Part shown: positions 63,583 to 64,000 of the stretch, one piece after another
Position numbering within the stretch: the first letter of the stretch is position 1
Layout of the letters: the number at the start of each line of letters is the position of its first letter
Origin: Amorphophallus konjac
Lineage: Eukaryota > Streptophyta > Magnoliopsida > Alismatales > Araceae
Direction: 5' to 3'
DNA length: 64,000 bases
NCBI GenBank assembly: GCA_022559845.1
Contig: CM040128.1
Span: forward strand, 224,735,643 to 224,799,642
Notes under the pieces: model-generated
Databases searched by the model: none
Told to the model about the DNA's origin: nothing
What the model saw: only the letters and a program-made list of their open reading frames with translations
Made by a program: the position numbers and the translations under genes

Positions 63583-63758
63583 CCAACTCTCAGAATTTTG
63601 AACTCCTCCTCTCCCGTAAGAACTTGTGCTCCTCGAGTTATTCCTCGATATACCTGGGAAGATAAAAGGGACAAGAATTTATAGAAATGGAAGGAGTGCG
63701 GGCCAAGATTACCTCCATCACCTGTCGATGATAGCCTTCGCCATAAGACACCGGCCAA
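63583..63758 (-). promoter_or_regulatory. Promoter and 5' UTR of TAT-B antisense gene
   Basis: CTATAAATT on the minus strand (TATA box at 63677-63684) lies about 95 nt upstream of the ATG at 63582. It faces away from the LTR promoter and would give the antisense transcript. Confidence 0.55.
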
Positions 63759-64000
63759 GCGGCCCCATGTGTCGCTTTACCGCTCGCACAGGGTGATTGA
63801 CTGGACGAAGAATAGGACGAATAGCCCCTATGTTGTCTAGGGATACCCTATCATGTTTTGGAGGACGCCCGCAAAATTTGGCACAACATCCGGGAAAAGG
63901 AACTAGGGCCGTCAGTATTGACTTCGACGGCAGATTCCCGTGGAAAATGGTCACAATAAGACGTGATTCTCCGCTCGAGGCGGAGTCTCGACAGATCCGT
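63759..64000. other. TAT-B sequence at right window edge
   Basis: No gene recognised. By comparison with TAT-A a second antisense gene could lie further right, outside the window. Confidence 0.4.

Larger units (their letters stand above)
48391..64000 (+). mobile_element. TAT-B: Tat-lineage Ty3/gypsy element, 3' end outside window
   Basis: Starts with a 2.23-kb LTR that begins TGTAGACACGCC like TAT-A, followed by primer site, leader, gag-pro, pol, long stem-loop and antisense PMD-like gene. Coding damage is slight (one stop in gag-pro, one lost base in pol, one in the antisense gene), so it is younger than TAT-A. The 3' LTR and its target duplication are not in the window, so age and completeness cannot be tested. 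Confidence 0.92.

Noticed and set aside
1..64000. Endogenous pararetrovirus or envelope-bearing element
   Set aside because: No movement protein, no coat-type zinc finger of caulimovirids and no membrane-spanning envelope-like frame downstream of pol.
1..64000. tRNA, rRNA or snRNA genes
   Set aside because: No cloverleaf or conserved rRNA block was noticed; only primer-binding sites complementary to tRNA 3' ends.

Overview
This window is plant nuclear DNA made almost entirely of nested LTR retrotransposons. I see no host single-copy gene, no rRNA and no tRNA gene. The evidence for a plant is: Ty3/gypsy Tat-lineage polyproteins (no chromodomain, a second RNase H after the reverse transcriptase), a Ty1/copia family primed by initiator Met-tRNA, plant-type TATA boxes, and antisense genes of plant-only families. 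The species cannot be told from this sequence; the nesting depth suggests a large, repeat-rich genome.

Layout. (1) 1-2945 and 26056-28688 hold an old minus-strand Tat-like element (called OLD here) plus a second gag fragment at 1-879. (2) 2946-26055 is a complete 23.1-kb plus-strand Tat element (TAT-A) inserted in OLD. It has 1.32-kb LTRs and a perfect 5-bp target-site duplication (ggagg). Gag-pol is broken by stops and frameshifts. Its 3' third carries two antisense, intron-containing genes, one of which is split by a 2.5-kb copia solo LTR. (3) 28802-33285 is a minus-strand element (GYP-7) with a Met-tRNA-type primer site and no recognisable pol. (4) 33286-35992 plus 47081-48390 is a plus-strand element or its remains (GYP-4), split by (5) a complete 11.1-kb minus-strand non-autonomous copia element (COP, 35993-47080, two 2,990-bp LTRs, gag only). 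(6) 48391-64000 is a younger plus-strand Tat element (TAT-B): 2.23-kb 5' LTR, long leader, gag-pro and pol overlapping at ATGA, then an antisense six-exon gene. Its 3' end lies outside the window. TAT-B has only one stop in gag-pro and one 1-nt loss in pol.

Most interesting: TAT-A and TAT-B are distinct families but share an architecture beyond gag-pol. Both carry an antisense multi-exon gene encoding a plant mobile domain (PMD)-like protein with a coiled-coil tail. Intron positions are conserved and every intron is in phase 0. Because the gene lies antisense to the genomic RNA, its introns survive retrotransposition. In both elements a perfect or near-perfect 14-bp stem (GGCTTGGCCCCTTG) lies between the 3' end of pol and the 3' end of the antisense gene. 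Both elements, and OLD, share a leader motif (CCTCCGTRAGTCCCCG, a variable hairpin, then GGTTGTACC). Each family also has its own array of short palindromes in its noncoding parts. TAT-A has a second antisense gene resembling DUF7745 proteins, with a TATA box, a canonical intron and a poly(A) signal.

All family assignments come from reading motifs by eye; no database search or alignment program was run.
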